Shown: positions 51,852-60,595 of the stretch, one piece after another
How the letters are laid out: every line of letters starts with the position of its first letter
How positions within the stretch are numbered: the stretch's first letter is position 1
Assembly (NCBI RefSeq): GCF_023715325.1
Contig: NZ_JAMBNX010000009.1
Span: 1 to 64,000 of the forward strand
Source: Agromyces mediolanus
GTDB taxonomy: Bacteria; Actinomycetota; Actinomycetes; Actinomycetales; Microbacteriaceae
Direction: 5' to 3'
DNA length: 64,000 nt
Made by a program: the position numbers and the translations under genes
Notes under the pieces: model-generated
Database searches by the model: none
The model's input: only the letters and a program-made list of their open reading frames with translations
What the model was told of the DNA's origin: nothing

Positions 51852-52238
51852 ATGCCGCTCGAAATGGACGTGAAGATCGAACTCATCCACGTGCCCGTCA
51901 GCGACGTCGACCGCGCGAAGGCGTTCTACGTCGACCAGTGCGGCTTCATCGCCGACCACGACGTGCAGGTCAGCGAGACCCTGCGCTTCGTGCAGCTGAC
52001 CCCGCCCGGCTCGGCCTGCTCGATCGCCTTCGGCGAGGGGCTCGGGGCGACGCTCGCCCCCGGCTCGCTCGACGTCATGCAGGCGGTCATCCCCGACGCG
52101 GATGCCGCGCTCGAACAATTGCGGGCGGCCGGGGTCGACGCACAGGGCGTCGACGAACAGGCCTGGGGCCGTTTCGTGACGTTCCGCGACCCCGACGGCA
52201 ACCTCTGGACCCTGCAGCAGCTGCCGCCCCGCGACTGA
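51852..52238 (+). CDS. VOC family (glyoxalase/bleomycin-resistance-like) protein
   Basis: A 128-residue protein with GAGGAGG 6 bases before the ATG. Two beta-alpha-beta-beta-beta units are visible: IELIHVPVSDVDRAKAFYVD in the first half and AVIPDADAALEQLRAAGVDA then FVTFRDPDGNLWTLQQLP in the second. His14 and a late Glu/Gln could bind metal, though the final position is Gln (LWTLQQ) where metalloenzymes have Glu. Lyase, dioxygenase or drug-binding roles are all possible. Confidence 0.84.
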   Translation: MPLEMDVKIELIHVPVSDVDRAKAFYVDQCGFIADHDVQVSETLRFVQLTPPGSACSIAFGEGLGATLAPGSLDVMQAVIPDADAALEQLRAAGVDAQGVDEQAWGRFVTFRDPDGNLWTLQQLPPRD

Positions 52239-52264
52239 TCACCGGCATCGGGCGCACGGCCCTC

Positions 52265-52313
52265 GTCGGCGTCCGGCGGTGGACCGGGACATCGCCCACC
52301 CCCGGACGCCGAC
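52265..52313. terminator. Long hairpin between convergent VOC and sugar-binding protein genes
   Basis: GTCGGCGTCCGG (52265-52276) pairs with CCGGACGCCGAC (52302-52313), one C-C mismatch follows, and GGTGG/CCACC continues the stem; 17 pairs in all with a 13-base loop. It lies between convergent stops at 52238 and 52397. Confidence 0.65.
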
Positions 52314-52396
52314 GGCCCCCGCCCCTTCCGGAGCGGGAGCCGTCTGCGGGCTTCGGGTCTGCCCCGGCATCCCTCAGGACGCCGTCGCCGATCCGA

Positions 52397-53518
52397 TCAG
52401 CCGGCCTGCTTGACGATGTCGAGCAGGTTCGGGTTGTTCGCGTACGCCTCCGCCGCGTTCTCCTTGGTCACGATGACCGGAGCGAGGAGGTACGCCGGCA
52501 CGACCTTCACACCGTTGTCGTACTGCTCGGTGTCGTTGACCTCGACGTCTTCGCCCTTCTGGAGCTGCTGGATCATCTTGATCGTCTGCTCGACGAGGAG
52601 CGAGGTGTCCTTGTTGATGGTCGAGTACTGCTCACCGGCCATGATCGACTTCACCGACTCGACCTCGGAGTCCTGACCGGTCACCGTGATCTTCGAGATG
52701 TCCTTGCCGGCCTGCTTCGCCGAGGTGATGATGGCGCGGGCGAGGGTGTCGTTCGGCGAGAGCACGCCGTCGATGTTCGCCGAGGTGTAGTTCGCGGCGA
52801 GGATCGAGTCCATGCGGCTCTGCGCGTTCTCGGCCTTCCAGCCCTGCGTCGCGGTCTGCTGGATGTCGGTCTGCCCCGAGGCCACGACGAGGGTGCCGTC
52901 GTCGATCTTCGGCTGCAGCACCTTCATCGCGCCGTTGAAGAACACGGCCGAGTTCGCGTCGTCCGGCGAGCCGGAGAAGAGCTCGATGTTCCACGGCGCC
53001 TCGTGGCCCGAGCGGGCCGCGAGCCCGTCGAGGAGCGCCTGCCCCTGCAGCTCGCCGACCTTGAAGTTGTCGAACGCGACGTAGTAGTCGACGTTCGGCG
53101 TGTTCTCGATGAGCCGGTCGTAGGCGATGATCTTCACGCCCGCGTCGGCGGCCTGCTGAAGCTGGGTGCCGAGCTGCTTGCCGTCCTTCGCGCCGATGAC
53201 GATGACCTTCGCGCCGTTCGTCACCATCGCCGAGATCTGGTTCTGCTGCTCCGCCACGGTGTTCGAGGCGGGCGCGTACTGCACGTCGGGGTTGAAGCCG
53301 GCCGCCTTCAGGCCGTCCTCGAAGAGCCCGCCGGCGAGCACCCAGTTCTCGCTCGTCTTGTCAGGGAGCGCGATGCCGATCGTGGCGTCCGCCGCGAAGC
53401 CGGCCGCACCGGTGGCACCGTCGCTGCTCGATCCGCCGCCGCGGTCCGAAGAGCAGCCGGCGAGCGCGAGCGCTGCCGCCGCGGCGACCGCGGTGGCTGC
53501 GAGAGCGATCTTCTTCAT
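52397..53518 (-). CDS. Sugar ABC importer substrate-binding lipoprotein (ChvE/MmsE type)
   Basis: A 373-residue lipoprotein: signal peptide with lipobox LAGC (Cys22) and a Ser/Gly linker. The mature protein is a type I periplasmic sugar-binding protein: IGIALPDKTSENWVLAGGLF, VIVIGAKDGKQLGTQLQQAA, VDYYVAFDNFKVGELQGQAL, GVLSPNDTLARAIITSAKQA. This follows the multiple-monosaccharide-binding (ChvE) group that recognises xylose, galactose, glucose or arabinose. It is last in the operon after the ATPase and permease genes. A 100-base gap before it may hold an extra promoter. Confidence 0.9.
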   Translation of the reverse strand: MKKIALAATAVAAAAALALAGCSSDRGGGSSSDGATGAAGFAADATIGIALPDKTSENWVLAGGLFEDGLKAAGFNPDVQYAPASNTVAEQQNQISAMVTNGAKVIVIGAKDGKQLGTQLQQAADAGVKIIAYDRLIENTPNVDYYVAFDNFKVGELQGQALLDGLAARSGHEAPWNIELFSGSPDDANSAVFFNGAMKVLQPKIDDGTLVVASGQTDIQQTATQGWKAENAQSRMDSILAANYTSANIDGVLSPNDTLARAIITSAKQAGKDISKITVTGQDSEVESVKSIMAGEQYSTINKDTSLLVEQTIKMIQQLQKGEDVEVNDTEQYDNGVKVVPAYLLAPVIVTKENAAEAYANNPNLLDIVKQAG

Positions 53519-53618
53519 TGATCAGTCACTTTCTCTTGGTGTCCCGGGGCGGCTGCCTCGAGAGGGGGAGGTGCAGTTTCCGGCATCCGCCGCGGCCTGG
53601 GCGGCGGCGGATGCCGGG

Positions 53619-55013
53619 TCAGAGCCGGGCGACGTCGCGGGGCTCGGACGATTCGTTCGTGCCGGAGCTCGGCACGACGGCGGGCGGTTCGGTCGGCCCC
53701 TGTTCCTCGAGGCGGGCGCGCCGGCGGCGCGTCCAGAGGCCGAGGATGGACGGCCGGCCCTGGCTCTTGCTCCACACGTCGACGCCGACGGCGAGGAGCA
53801 GGACCATGCCCTTGATGATCTGCACCCAGTCGGCGCCGACGCCGAGCAGCTGCAGGCCGTTGTTCAGGAACGCCATCACCAGGCCACCGACGATGGAGCC
53901 GATGACGGTGCCGATGCCGCCGGAGACGGCGGCGCCGCCGATGAAGACGGCCGCGATGGCGTCGAGCTCCCAGCCGTTGCCGTCCTGGGGGCCGGAGGCG
54001 GTGGAGCGGGCGACGAAGATCATGCCGGCGAGCGAAGCGAGGACCGACATGTTCATCATCACGAAGAAGTCGACGCGGCGGTCCTTCACGCCCGAGAGCG
54101 TCGCCGCGAGCCGGTTGCCGCCGACCGCGTAGATGTGGCGGCCGAAGACGGTGCTGCGGGTGATGAAGGAGTACAGGATGACGAGGAGCACCAGGATGAT
54201 GCCCGAGATCGGGAAGCTCGTGCCGGGGCGGCCGGTCGCGAAGAGCCAGGCGGCCCAGAGGATGACCCCGGCGAGCAGCACGATCTTCACGATGCTGACC
54301 CAGAGCGGTGCCTGCGGCGAGCCCATCTTCTTCTGCACGCTGCGCAGCCGCAGCTCGGTGAAGACGATCCACGCCGCGCCGAGCACGCCGAGCGCCATCG
54401 TCGCGTAGTTGAAGGCGGAGCCGGCCACATCAGGCAGGTATCCGGCGCCGATGTAGGTGAACTCGACGGGCACCGGCGTCGTGGTCGACTGACCGATCCA
54501 CTGGTTGCCGCCGCGGAAGATGAGCATGCCCGCGAGGGTCACGATGAACGCCGGCACGCCGACGTAGGCGACCCAGAATCCTTGCCAGGCGCCGACCGCG
54601 GCGCCGACGAGGAGGCCGAGCACGATCGCGAGCGGCCAGGGCAGGTTCCACTCGGACATGGCCTTCGCGACGATGATGCCGGTGAACGCCGCCACCGAGC
54701 CGACCGAGAGGTCGATGTGCCCCATGATGATGACCATCACCATGCCGATCGCGAGGATCAGGATGTAGCTGTACTGGTTCACGACGTTGATCAGGTTCGT
54801 CGAGGAGAGGGTGAGGCCCGTCCCCTTGATGAGCCACGTCAGCAGCTGGAAGAGCCCGATGATGACGACGAGGCTGCCGAGGATGCCGAACTGACGAAGC
54901 GTCGATTGGCCGTTGCCGAACATCTTCCGCAGGTCGGCGAGGCCGCCGCGCTTCTCGGGCGTTGCGCCGGTCGTCGTGGCGCCCGTCGGGGTCGCGCCGG
55001 TCGGAGTGGTCAT
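53619..55013 (-). CDS. mmsB: Multiple-monosaccharide ABC transporter permease (MmsB/GguB type)
   Basis: A 464-residue permease with about ten to twelve helices. The N-terminus has an unusual Thr/Gly/Pro repeat ([19 protein letters not shown]). Family marks are [40 protein letters not shown] and [20 protein letters not shown]. It is longer than RbsC-type permeases, as is usual for GguB/MmsB. The ATG overlaps the ATPase stop by four bases. A polar C-terminal tail of about 40 residues follows the last helix. Confidence 0.88.
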   Translation of the reverse strand: MTTPTGATPTGATTTGATPEKRGGLADLRKMFGNGQSTLRQFGILGSLVVIIGLFQLLTWLIKGTGLTLSSTNLINVVNQYSYILILAIGMVMVIIMGHIDLSVGSVAAFTGIIVAKAMSEWNLPWPLAIVLGLLVGAAVGAWQGFWVAYVGVPAFIVTLAGMLIFRGGNQWIGQSTTTPVPVEFTYIGAGYLPDVAGSAFNYATMALGVLGAAWIVFTELRLRSVQKKMGSPQAPLWVSIVKIVLLAGVILWAAWLFATGRPGTSFPISGIILVLLVILYSFITRSTVFGRHIYAVGGNRLAATLSGVKDRRVDFFVMMNMSVLASLAGMIFVARSTASGPQDGNGWELDAIAAVFIGGAAVSGGIGTVIGSIVGGLVMAFLNNGLQLLGVGADWVQIIKGMVLLLAVGVDVWSKSQGRPSILGLWTRRRRARLEEQGPTEPPAVVPSSGTNESSEPRDVARL

Positions 55014-56557
55014 GCGTTCGCCTTCTTCTTCGCGGAGGTCATGCTGCGCATGAGCGCCTCCGGGGTCGCCTCGGAAACGGGCAGGTTGTCGGTGATGCGG
55101 CCCTCGAAGACCGTGTAGATGCGGTCGGCGATGCCGAGCAGCTCCGGCAGCTCGCTGGAGATGAGGATGACGCCCTTCCCCTGTGCGGCGAGCTGCTGGA
55201 TGATCGTGTAGATCTCGTACTTCGCCCCCACGTCGATGCCGCGGGTGGGCTCGTCGAGGATCAGCAGGTCGGGGTCGGTGAACATCCACTTGGCGAGGAC
55301 GACCTTCTGCTGGTTTCCGCCGGAGAGCTTCGCGACGCCCATGTCGACACTCGGCGACTTGATGCGCAGCTGCTTCCGGTAGCTCTCGGCTACCTGCGAC
55401 TCCTTGAACTCGTCGACGACGTCGAGCCGGGAGATCTTGCGCAGCTTCGCGGAGACGATGGAGCGCTTGATCGTGTCGAGCAGGTTCAGGCCGAGCACCT
55501 TGCGGTCCTCACTCACGTAGGCGAGGCCGTGGTCGATCGCGGACTCGACGTCCTTCAGCACGATCTCCTTGCCGTCTTTCACGATCGTGCCGGCGAGGTA
55601 GGTGCCGTAGGAGCGGCCGAAGATGCTCATCGCGAGCTCGGTGCGCCCGGCGCCCATGAGCCCCGCGAGCCCGACGATCTCGCCGCGACGCACCTCGAGG
55701 TTCGAGCCCTTGGCGACGAGCCGCTCGGGCACCTGGGGGTGCTGGATCGTCCAGTCGCGCACCTCGAAGAACACCTCGCCGATGTGCGGCGTGCGGTCGG
55801 GGTAGCGGCTCTCGAGCGAGCGGCCGACCATGCCGCGGATGATCCGGTCCTCGTCGACGTCGCCGCCGTGCACGTCGAGGGTCTCGATGGCGTGGCCGTC
55901 ACGGATGATCGTGATCGCGTCGGCGATCTGCTCGATCTCGTTGAGCTTGTGGCTGATCATGATCGACGCGATGCCGCGGCCCTTCAGGCCGAGGATGAGG
56001 TCGAGCAGGTGCTGCGAGTCGTCCTCGTTCAGGGCCGCCGTCGGCTCGTCGAGGATGAGCAGCTTCACGTCCTTGGCGAGCGCCTTGGCGATCTCGACGA
56101 GCTGCTGCTTGCCGACGCCGAGGTGCTTGATCTGCGTGTCGGGGTCCTCGGAGAGGCCAACTCGGGCCAGCAGGTCGAGGGCCTTCCGCTTCGCGGCCGG
56201 CCAGTCGATCCGGCCGCCGCGGGCGATCTCGTTCCCGAGGAAGATGTTCTCGGTGATCGACAGCTCGGGGATGAGCGCGAGCTCCTGGTGGATGATCGCG
56301 ATGCCGGCGTGCTCGCTCTGGCGGATGTCCCGGAACTGCACCTCCTCGCCGCGGAAGAAGATCTCGCCGGTGTAGGTGCCGTGGGGGTACACGCCGGAGA
56401 GCACCTTCATCAGGGTGGACTTGCCTGCGCCGTTCTCGCCGCAGATCGCGTGGATCTCGGCGGGCATGACGGTGAGGGAGACGTCGCTCAGCGCCTTCAC
56501 CCCGGGGAACTCCTTGGTGATGGAGCGCATCTCCAGGATGGGCGGCGGCGCGCTCAT
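55010..56557 (-). CDS. mmsA: Multiple-monosaccharide ABC transporter ATPase (MmsA/GguA type)
   Basis: A 515-residue protein with two ATPase halves. First: [16 protein letters not shown] Walker A near residue 39, [17 protein letters not shown] as signature, [15 protein letters not shown]. Second: [15 protein letters not shown] in place of Walker [29 protein letters not shown]. The degenerate second P-loop is normal for RbsA-like ATPases. The start at MSAPPP was chosen because the LacI-type operator at 56647 lies upstream of it; an ATG at 56677 would place the operator inside the gene. Confidence 0.92.
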   Translation of the reverse strand: MSAPPPILEMRSITKEFPGVKALSDVSLTVMPAEIHAICGENGAGKSTLMKVLSGVYPHGTYTGEIFFRGEEVQFRDIRQSEHAGIAIIHQELALIPELSITENIFLGNEIARGGRIDWPAAKRKALDLLARVGLSEDPDTQIKHLGVGKQQLVEIAKALAKDVKLLILDEPTAALNEDDSQHLLDLILGLKGRGIASIMISHKLNEIEQIADAITIIRDGHAIETLDVHGGDVDEDRIIRGMVGRSLESRYPDRTPHIGEVFFEVRDWTIQHPQVPERLVAKGSNLEVRRGEIVGLAGLMGAGRTELAMSIFGRSYGTYLAGTIVKDGKEIVLKDVESAIDHGLAYVSEDRKVLGLNLLDTIKRSIVSAKLRKISRLDVVDEFKESQVAESYRKQLRIKSPSVDMGVAKLSGGNQQKVVLAKWMFTDPDLLILDEPTRGIDVGAKYEIYTIIQQLAAQGKGVILISSELPELLGIADRIYTVFEGRITDNLPVSEATPEALMRSMTSAKKKANA

Positions 56558-56646
56558 CGGCTGCCCGCTCGGGCGCTGGTCGTCATCGACGGAATCACTG
56601 ATCTGGACCTCGGTGTCAGGGTGTGCTGCTGCGTGTGACGTGATCG

Positions 56647-56660
56647 TGTGACCGTTCACA
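56647..56660. promoter_or_regulatory. LacI-type operator TGTGACCGTTCACA before mmsA
   Basis: Near-palindrome with a CG centre, typical of LacI-family sites. It differs from the site before the regulator gene (TGTGCACGTTCACA) at two bases. It lies 90 bases upstream of the chosen mmsA start. Confidence 0.65.
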
Positions 56661-56728
56661 TCGACACCATGCTGCATCCGCGGGGCGGGCGTGTCAAGCC
56701 GATGCGCAGAACGGGCGCGGTGTGCCGC

Positions 56729-57769
56729 TCAGCGCGCGGAGGGCGCCGGGCGCACCGCGACGGGCGCGGTCGAGCCGCGCACCACGAGCCGCGGCACGAT
56801 GTCCTCGACCTCGATCCGCTCGGCGCCGTGCACCTGGTTCAGCAGCAGCGCGACGGCCCGGCGGCCGATCTCGTGGAAGTCCTGGTAGACGGTCGTGAGG
56901 GTCGGCGCGACGTGCTTCGCCACCGGGATGTCGTCGAAGCCGACGACGCTGACGTCGCCCGGCACGTCGAGCCCGGCGTCGCGGAACGCGTGCATGAGCC
57001 CGATCGCCATCTCGTCGTTCGCGGCGAACACGGCGGTGAAGTCCCGCCGTCGCACGAGCTCGCTGCCCGCGTAGTAGCCGAAGTCGGCGGTCCAGTCGCC
57101 GAGGATCGGCGGATGCAGCCCGAGCTCGGCGTCGTCGATCGCCTCGAGGAAGCCGCGCATCCGCGCCTCGGCCTCGATCCAGTCCTGCGGCCCGGCGAGG
57201 TGCACGATCTCGCGGTGACCGAGTCCGATCAGGTGTTGCGTCGCACGCCGGGCGCCCGTCACCTGGTCGACCGAAAGCGCGAGGTGGTCGCGCCGGCCCG
57301 TCGACTGGAGGCTCACGAAGGGCACGCCGATCGACGACGCCGCGAGCACCTCGAACACGCGCACCTGGGGCGCGATCACGACGAGCCCCTCGATCGCCTG
57401 CAGCATCAGATGCTCGATCGCGTCGGCGATGCCCGCGGGCGAGGTGTCGGCGAGGTTCGCGGTGTTCACGTGGTAGCCGTGCTCGCGGGCGGCGTCCTCG
57501 ATCGCCGCGATGCTCGTCGCCGGCCCGTACGTGGTGCTCAACGCGGCGAGCACGCCGATCGTGTTGGAGCGACTGGTCACGAGGGTGCGGGCGGCGCGGT
57601 TCGGCCGGTACTGCAGCGTCTCCATCGCCTGCAGCACGCGCTCGCGCGTCTCGGGGCGGATGCTCGGGTGATCGTTCAGCACGCGGGACACGGTCTGGTG
57701 CGAGACCTCGGCCAGGCGCGCGACATCGCGGATGCTGGGCGCACGCCCGCGGTCCTGGGGAGGAGACAC
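56729..57769 (-). CDS. LacI family transcriptional regulator
   Basis: A 346-residue regulator from a GTG. The HTH and hinge helix read PSIRDVARLAEVSHQTVSRV then LNDHPSIRPETRERVLQAM (residues 11-50), and the sugar-binding core is IGVLAALSTTYGPATSIAAI through VSVVGFDDIPVAKHVAPTLT. It is upstream of and parallel to the importer operon. TGTG-N6-CACA-type sites before both transcription units indicate autoregulation and control of mmsA-mmsB and the binding protein. The start leaves the operator at 57786 outside the gene. Confidence 0.92.
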   Translation of the reverse strand: MSPPQDRGRAPSIRDVARLAEVSHQTVSRVLNDHPSIRPETRERVLQAMETLQYRPNRAARTLVTSRSNTIGVLAALSTTYGPATSIAAIEDAAREHGYHVNTANLADTSPAGIADAIEHLMLQAIEGLVVIAPQVRVFEVLAASSIGVPFVSLQSTGRRDHLALSVDQVTGARRATQHLIGLGHREIVHLAGPQDWIEAEARMRGFLEAIDDAELGLHPPILGDWTADFGYYAGSELVRRRDFTAVFAANDEMAIGLMHAFRDAGLDVPGDVSVVGFDDIPVAKHVAPTLTTVYQDFHEIGRRAVALLLNQVHGAERIEVEDIVPRLVVRGSTAPVAVRPAPSAR

Positions 57770-57785
57770 TGTTCGCCGATCCGAA

Positions 57786-57799
57786 TGTGCACGTTCACA
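57786..57799. promoter_or_regulatory. LacI-type operator TGTGCACGTTCACA before the lacI-type gene
   Basis: One mismatched pair short of a full palindrome, CG centre, 17 bases upstream of the regulator's GTG. Binding here would block its own transcription. Confidence 0.65.
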
Positions 57800-57851
57800 T
57801 CCACTGTCGCATCCATTATGCACGGCTCGCTCCCGGCGTACAGATCGGCGA

Positions 57852-57864
57852 TGTGACAGTCACA
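57852..57864. promoter_or_regulatory. Palindrome TGTGACAGTCACA upstream of the LacI gene
   Basis: Perfect six-base arms around a single A, 53 bases beyond the operator at 57786. Its spacing differs from the LacI-type sites (odd length, no CG centre), so it may be a second operator or a CRP/GlxR-like site (TGTGA-N3-TCACA is shorter than the GlxR consensus TGTGA-N6-TCACA). Confidence 0.4.
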
Positions 57865-58042
57865 ACGGGCGATCGAATCGAATCGACCAGCGACGAGCGG
57901 ATGAGAGCGCGTTCATTGAATCGCCGCGGGGACATTCGGGGAGCTCTTACAGATCCCGGCGGCTTCACCTCCGCGGATGCTGACCGCACTCCACCGCGCG
58001 GCGCGCGGGAGCCGGGCGAGCAACGCGCTGCCAGGGGTTTCT

Positions 58043-58048
58043 TATAGT
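58043..58048 (+). promoter_or_regulatory. Possible -10 element TATAGT
   Basis: The stretch 57865-58147 holds no gene. The only feature I see is an AT-rich patch (TTTCTTATAGTGTTTTTACC) with TATAGT about 100 bases before the broken secreted-protein gene. No clear -35 element. Confidence 0.3.
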
Positions 58049-58147
58049 GTTTTTACCTCAGGGTGTAACGCAATGCCCCGAAGTGGAAACACCTCTCCAG
58101 ACGGGCCGAAACCACTCGGCTCGACCGCACAGGCAGGAGCCCACTCC

Positions 58148-58799
58148 GTGAACACACCCCGAACGACCGTACTGGTTGCAGCCCTCGCGATCGCCTTCAT
58201 CGTGCCGTCGGCCCCCCGCCCAGGCGGAGGAAGTCGTCGACCCCCGACTGAGGGAATTCACGAGTGCCATCGGCGTCGGCGAGAGCATCGAGAGCGAGCT
58301 GCAGGACCTGGTGGATGACCTCACCGTCTCGGAACGGGAGGAGTTCCTCGCCGCCGCAGCCGAAGATCCCCTCGCCGTGATGGAACTCACTCCCATCTCG
58401 CCGGCGGAGATCGACTCGATGCCCATCGCCGTATCAGAACCCCCGGCCGTGCAGGGGTACGCGACAGCGAACCGTCGCCTCAACACCGCGAACCAGTCCT
58501 ACAAAGTCAGCGCGCTCGGGATCCAAACGGGCACCTTCAGCCTCCGCTACCGCTTCGAGTCGAACGGGACCGCTGTGACTCGGAACGTCGAGTGCACAGC
58601 GTGGTGGTCCGGGTTCTCCGGATTCGCGTCGATCTCGTCCACCGCGAAGCAGTGGATCTCCGGCGGCAAGGGCACCTGCATTGGAACCCACCGGATGTCG
58701 GTCCTCGTGAAGGGGAGCATGCTGACGGGTGTCAAGGAACAGGGCCTCAGCTACAACGGCAAGCCGGCGCTGCTCCGCAACTACATCAAGAACCTCTGA
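58148..58799 (+). pseudogene. Secreted protein gene with a one-base frameshift in the signal peptide region
   Basis: Reading from the GTG at 58148 (AGGAG 8 bases upstream) gives VNTPRTTVLVAALAIAFIVP, a good signal peptide, but the frame then runs into nonsense. From the next frame the mature protein continues as AEEVVDPRLREFTSAIGVGE to the stop at 58797-58799. Removing one C from the run of six at 58212-58217 joins both parts as IVPSAPAQA-EEVVDP, a textbook AxA cleavage site. The mature part (about 190 residues) has two Cys (VECTAWW, KGTCIGTH) and is not recognised by family. Either a real or phase-variable frameshift or a sequencing error. A small membrane protein gene follows 7 bases later. 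Confidence 0.75.
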
Positions 58800-58806
58800 G
58801 GGGGCC

Positions 58807-59103
58807 ATGACCACCGCTACACGCTCGCCGATCACCCTGCCCCAACCTCGAGACTGGGCGATCGCCGCCGCTCTGCTCGGCTCCGCCGCCGCCGCACTGG
58901 TGACCGCGCTCGGGCTGCTCCTCGGCGGGCTCGCACTGGTCTTCGCGATCCTCCGGCTCAGGCGGCGGCCGCCGCGCACCGCGATCATCCTGTTGAGCGT
59001 AGCGATCGCCGTGTGGCTCGTCGTCATGATCGTGAGCGTGGCCGCCGGAATCGCGGCGACCACGCAGAGCGGAACGCCCGAGGTCGTGCTCGAGACATCC
59101 TGA
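58807..59103 (+). CDS. Small membrane protein, unknown
   Basis: A 98-residue protein with GAGGGGG just before the ATG. Two or three hydrophobic segments: WAIAAALLGSAAAALVTALG with LLLGGLALVFAIL (residues 16-50), a basic turn RLRRRPPRT, and AIILLSVAIAVWLVVMIVSV (residues 60-80). No family recognised. It is 7 bases downstream of the frameshifted secreted-protein gene and surely cotranscribed, as a possible membrane partner (for example immunity or anchoring; inference only). Confidence 0.65.
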   Translation: MTTATRSPITLPQPRDWAIAAALLGSAAAALVTALGLLLGGLALVFAILRLRRRPPRTAIILLSVAIAVWLVVMIVSVAAGIAATTQSGTPEVVLETS

Positions 59104-59133
59104 GCGGCGGGTGCGCCAGCTCCACCCCGCTCA
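59101..59133. terminator. Hairpin overlapping two convergent stop codons
   Basis: TGAGCGG (59101-59107) and CCGCTCA (59127-59133) pair, with GGTG/CACC inside. It includes the stop codons of both the small membrane protein and the MFS gene. Confidence 0.4.
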
Positions 59134-60561
59134 GCTCACGGCGGCCGGGCGCACCCGCGAGGCGAGCAGCACGGCGACCACCGCGATCGCGAGCGCCACC
59201 GCGAAGTCCGGAGCGAAGCCGCCCCAGACCACCGCGCTCGAGACGAGCGCCGTGATGGCGAGCGCGATCGAGGCGCCGAGGGACTCCGCGATCGACAGCG
59301 CGGCGCTGTTGAAGCCCTGCGCAGACACCGGCGACAGGCTCAGCACCGCGACCGAGAAGCGCGGGTACATGAACCCCATCGCGCCGCCCGCGAGCGTCCA
59401 CGCGACGAAGGCGATCGCCGGGTGCAGGTGCAGGGCCGCGACCGCGAGCACCACGGCCAGCGCGACCACGAGCAGCGTCGAACCGGTGACGACGGCCCGC
59501 ACGTTCGAGATGCGGTCGCCGAGTCGGCCCTGCAGCCAGGAGGCGGCCGCCCAGCTCACGCCGGCCCCGGTCAGCACCGCTCCGGCGAGGCTCGGCTCGA
59601 AGCCGTAGTCCTCGATGAAGAGGTAGGGCAGGTAGATCTCGCTGCCGAAGAACGCCCCCGCGACCACGAGGCGCATGAGGACCGTCGCGGGCAGGCCGCG
59701 CGCGGCGCGCAGCGTGCCGGCCGGGAGCAGCGGACGCACCGCCACGATCACGACCACGACCGAGAGCGCCGCGACGACCCAGCGCAGCGGCGAGTCGAAC
59801 TCCTTCGCGAGCGACACCCCGAGGGCGGCGGCGGCGGTGAGCACCGCCCAGCCGACCCGCGACGGGCTCCAGCGCACCGCGGGGTCGCCCTGCACCTTCG
59901 AACGGGCGCGGAGGAGGGGCGGCAGCAGCATCGCCGTCGCGGGGATCACGATCGCGATCACGCCGAGGAAGACCCAGTGCCAGCTCGCCTGCTCGGCGAC
60001 GAACCCGGCCATGGCCGGGCCCACGATCGAGGGGATCACCCACGCCGCCGCGAAACCGGCGAAGACCCTCGCGCGGATCGCCTCGGGGTACACCCGGCCG
60101 ACGATCACGTAGAGCGGCACGATGACCGCGGCGCCCGCGATGCCGTGCACGAAACGGCCGACGATGAAGACGGTCATGTCGGTCGCGGTCCCGGCGATCA
60201 CGAGCCCGACGACGAAGAGCACACCGGAGGTGAGCAGTGACGGCAACGGGCCGTTGCGGTCGGTCCAGTTCCCGGCGATGACCATGCCGATGATGCCCGC
60301 GGCGAGCGGCACGGCGAAGGCGAGCGCGTAGAGCGTCTCGCCGTCGAGGTCGCGGGCGACGAGCGGCATGATCGTGGTGACGGCCATCGCCTCGAACGCC
60401 GCGAGGAAGATGAGCGCGAACATGCCGACCGAGAGCCAGCGGTACGGCCGGGCCAGCGGGCCGCCGACGGGCGGCGCGAGCACCGCCGGCCCTTCGCTCG
60501 CGGTCGGCTCGATCGGTGCCGCAGGGCGAGGGTCGGTGTCGGGGCTCGGGGAATCGCTCAC
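59131..60561 (-). CDS. MFS transporter (drug:H+ antiporter-like)
   Basis: A 476-residue carrier with about 12 to 14 helices after a 40-residue Pro/Ala-rich cytoplasmic N-terminus. FEAMAVTTIMPLVARDLDGE after helix 1, GNWTDRNGPLPSLLTSGVLF in loop 2-3 and VGRFVHGIAGAAVIVPLYVI in helix 4 follow the QacA/EmrB-like pattern. GIIGMVIAG lies in helix 2. The middle of the protein (LLRARSKVQGDPAVRWSPSR) is the cytoplasmic loop. Cargo unknown. It stands alone. Confidence 0.85.
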   Translation of the reverse strand: MSDSPSPDTDPRPAAPIEPTASEGPAVLAPPVGGPLARPYRWLSVGMFALIFLAAFEAMAVTTIMPLVARDLDGETLYALAFAVPLAAGIIGMVIAGNWTDRNGPLPSLLTSGVLFVVGLVIAGTATDMTVFIVGRFVHGIAGAAVIVPLYVIVGRVYPEAIRARVFAGFAAAWVIPSIVGPAMAGFVAEQASWHWVFLGVIAIVIPATAMLLPPLLRARSKVQGDPAVRWSPSRVGWAVLTAAAALGVSLAKEFDSPLRWVVAALSVVVVIVAVRPLLPAGTLRAARGLPATVLMRLVVAGAFFGSEIYLPYLFIEDYGFEPSLAGAVLTGAGVSWAAASWLQGRLGDRISNVRAVVTGSTLLVVALAVVLAVAALHLHPAIAFVAWTLAGGAMGFMYPRFSVAVLSLSPVSAQGFNSAALSIAESLGASIALAITALVSSAVVWGGFAPDFAVALAIAVVAVLLASRVRPAAVS

Positions 60562-60595
60562 TTGATCGACCCTAGGACTTCAAGGCCCCTTGAGG

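Noticed and set aside
50849-53521. Very long open frame (about 890 codons) on the + strand
   Set aside because: It is antisense to the sensor kinase, glycosylase and sugar-binding protein genes, and its translation is Arg/Asp/Val-rich low-complexity, as expected in high-GC DNA.
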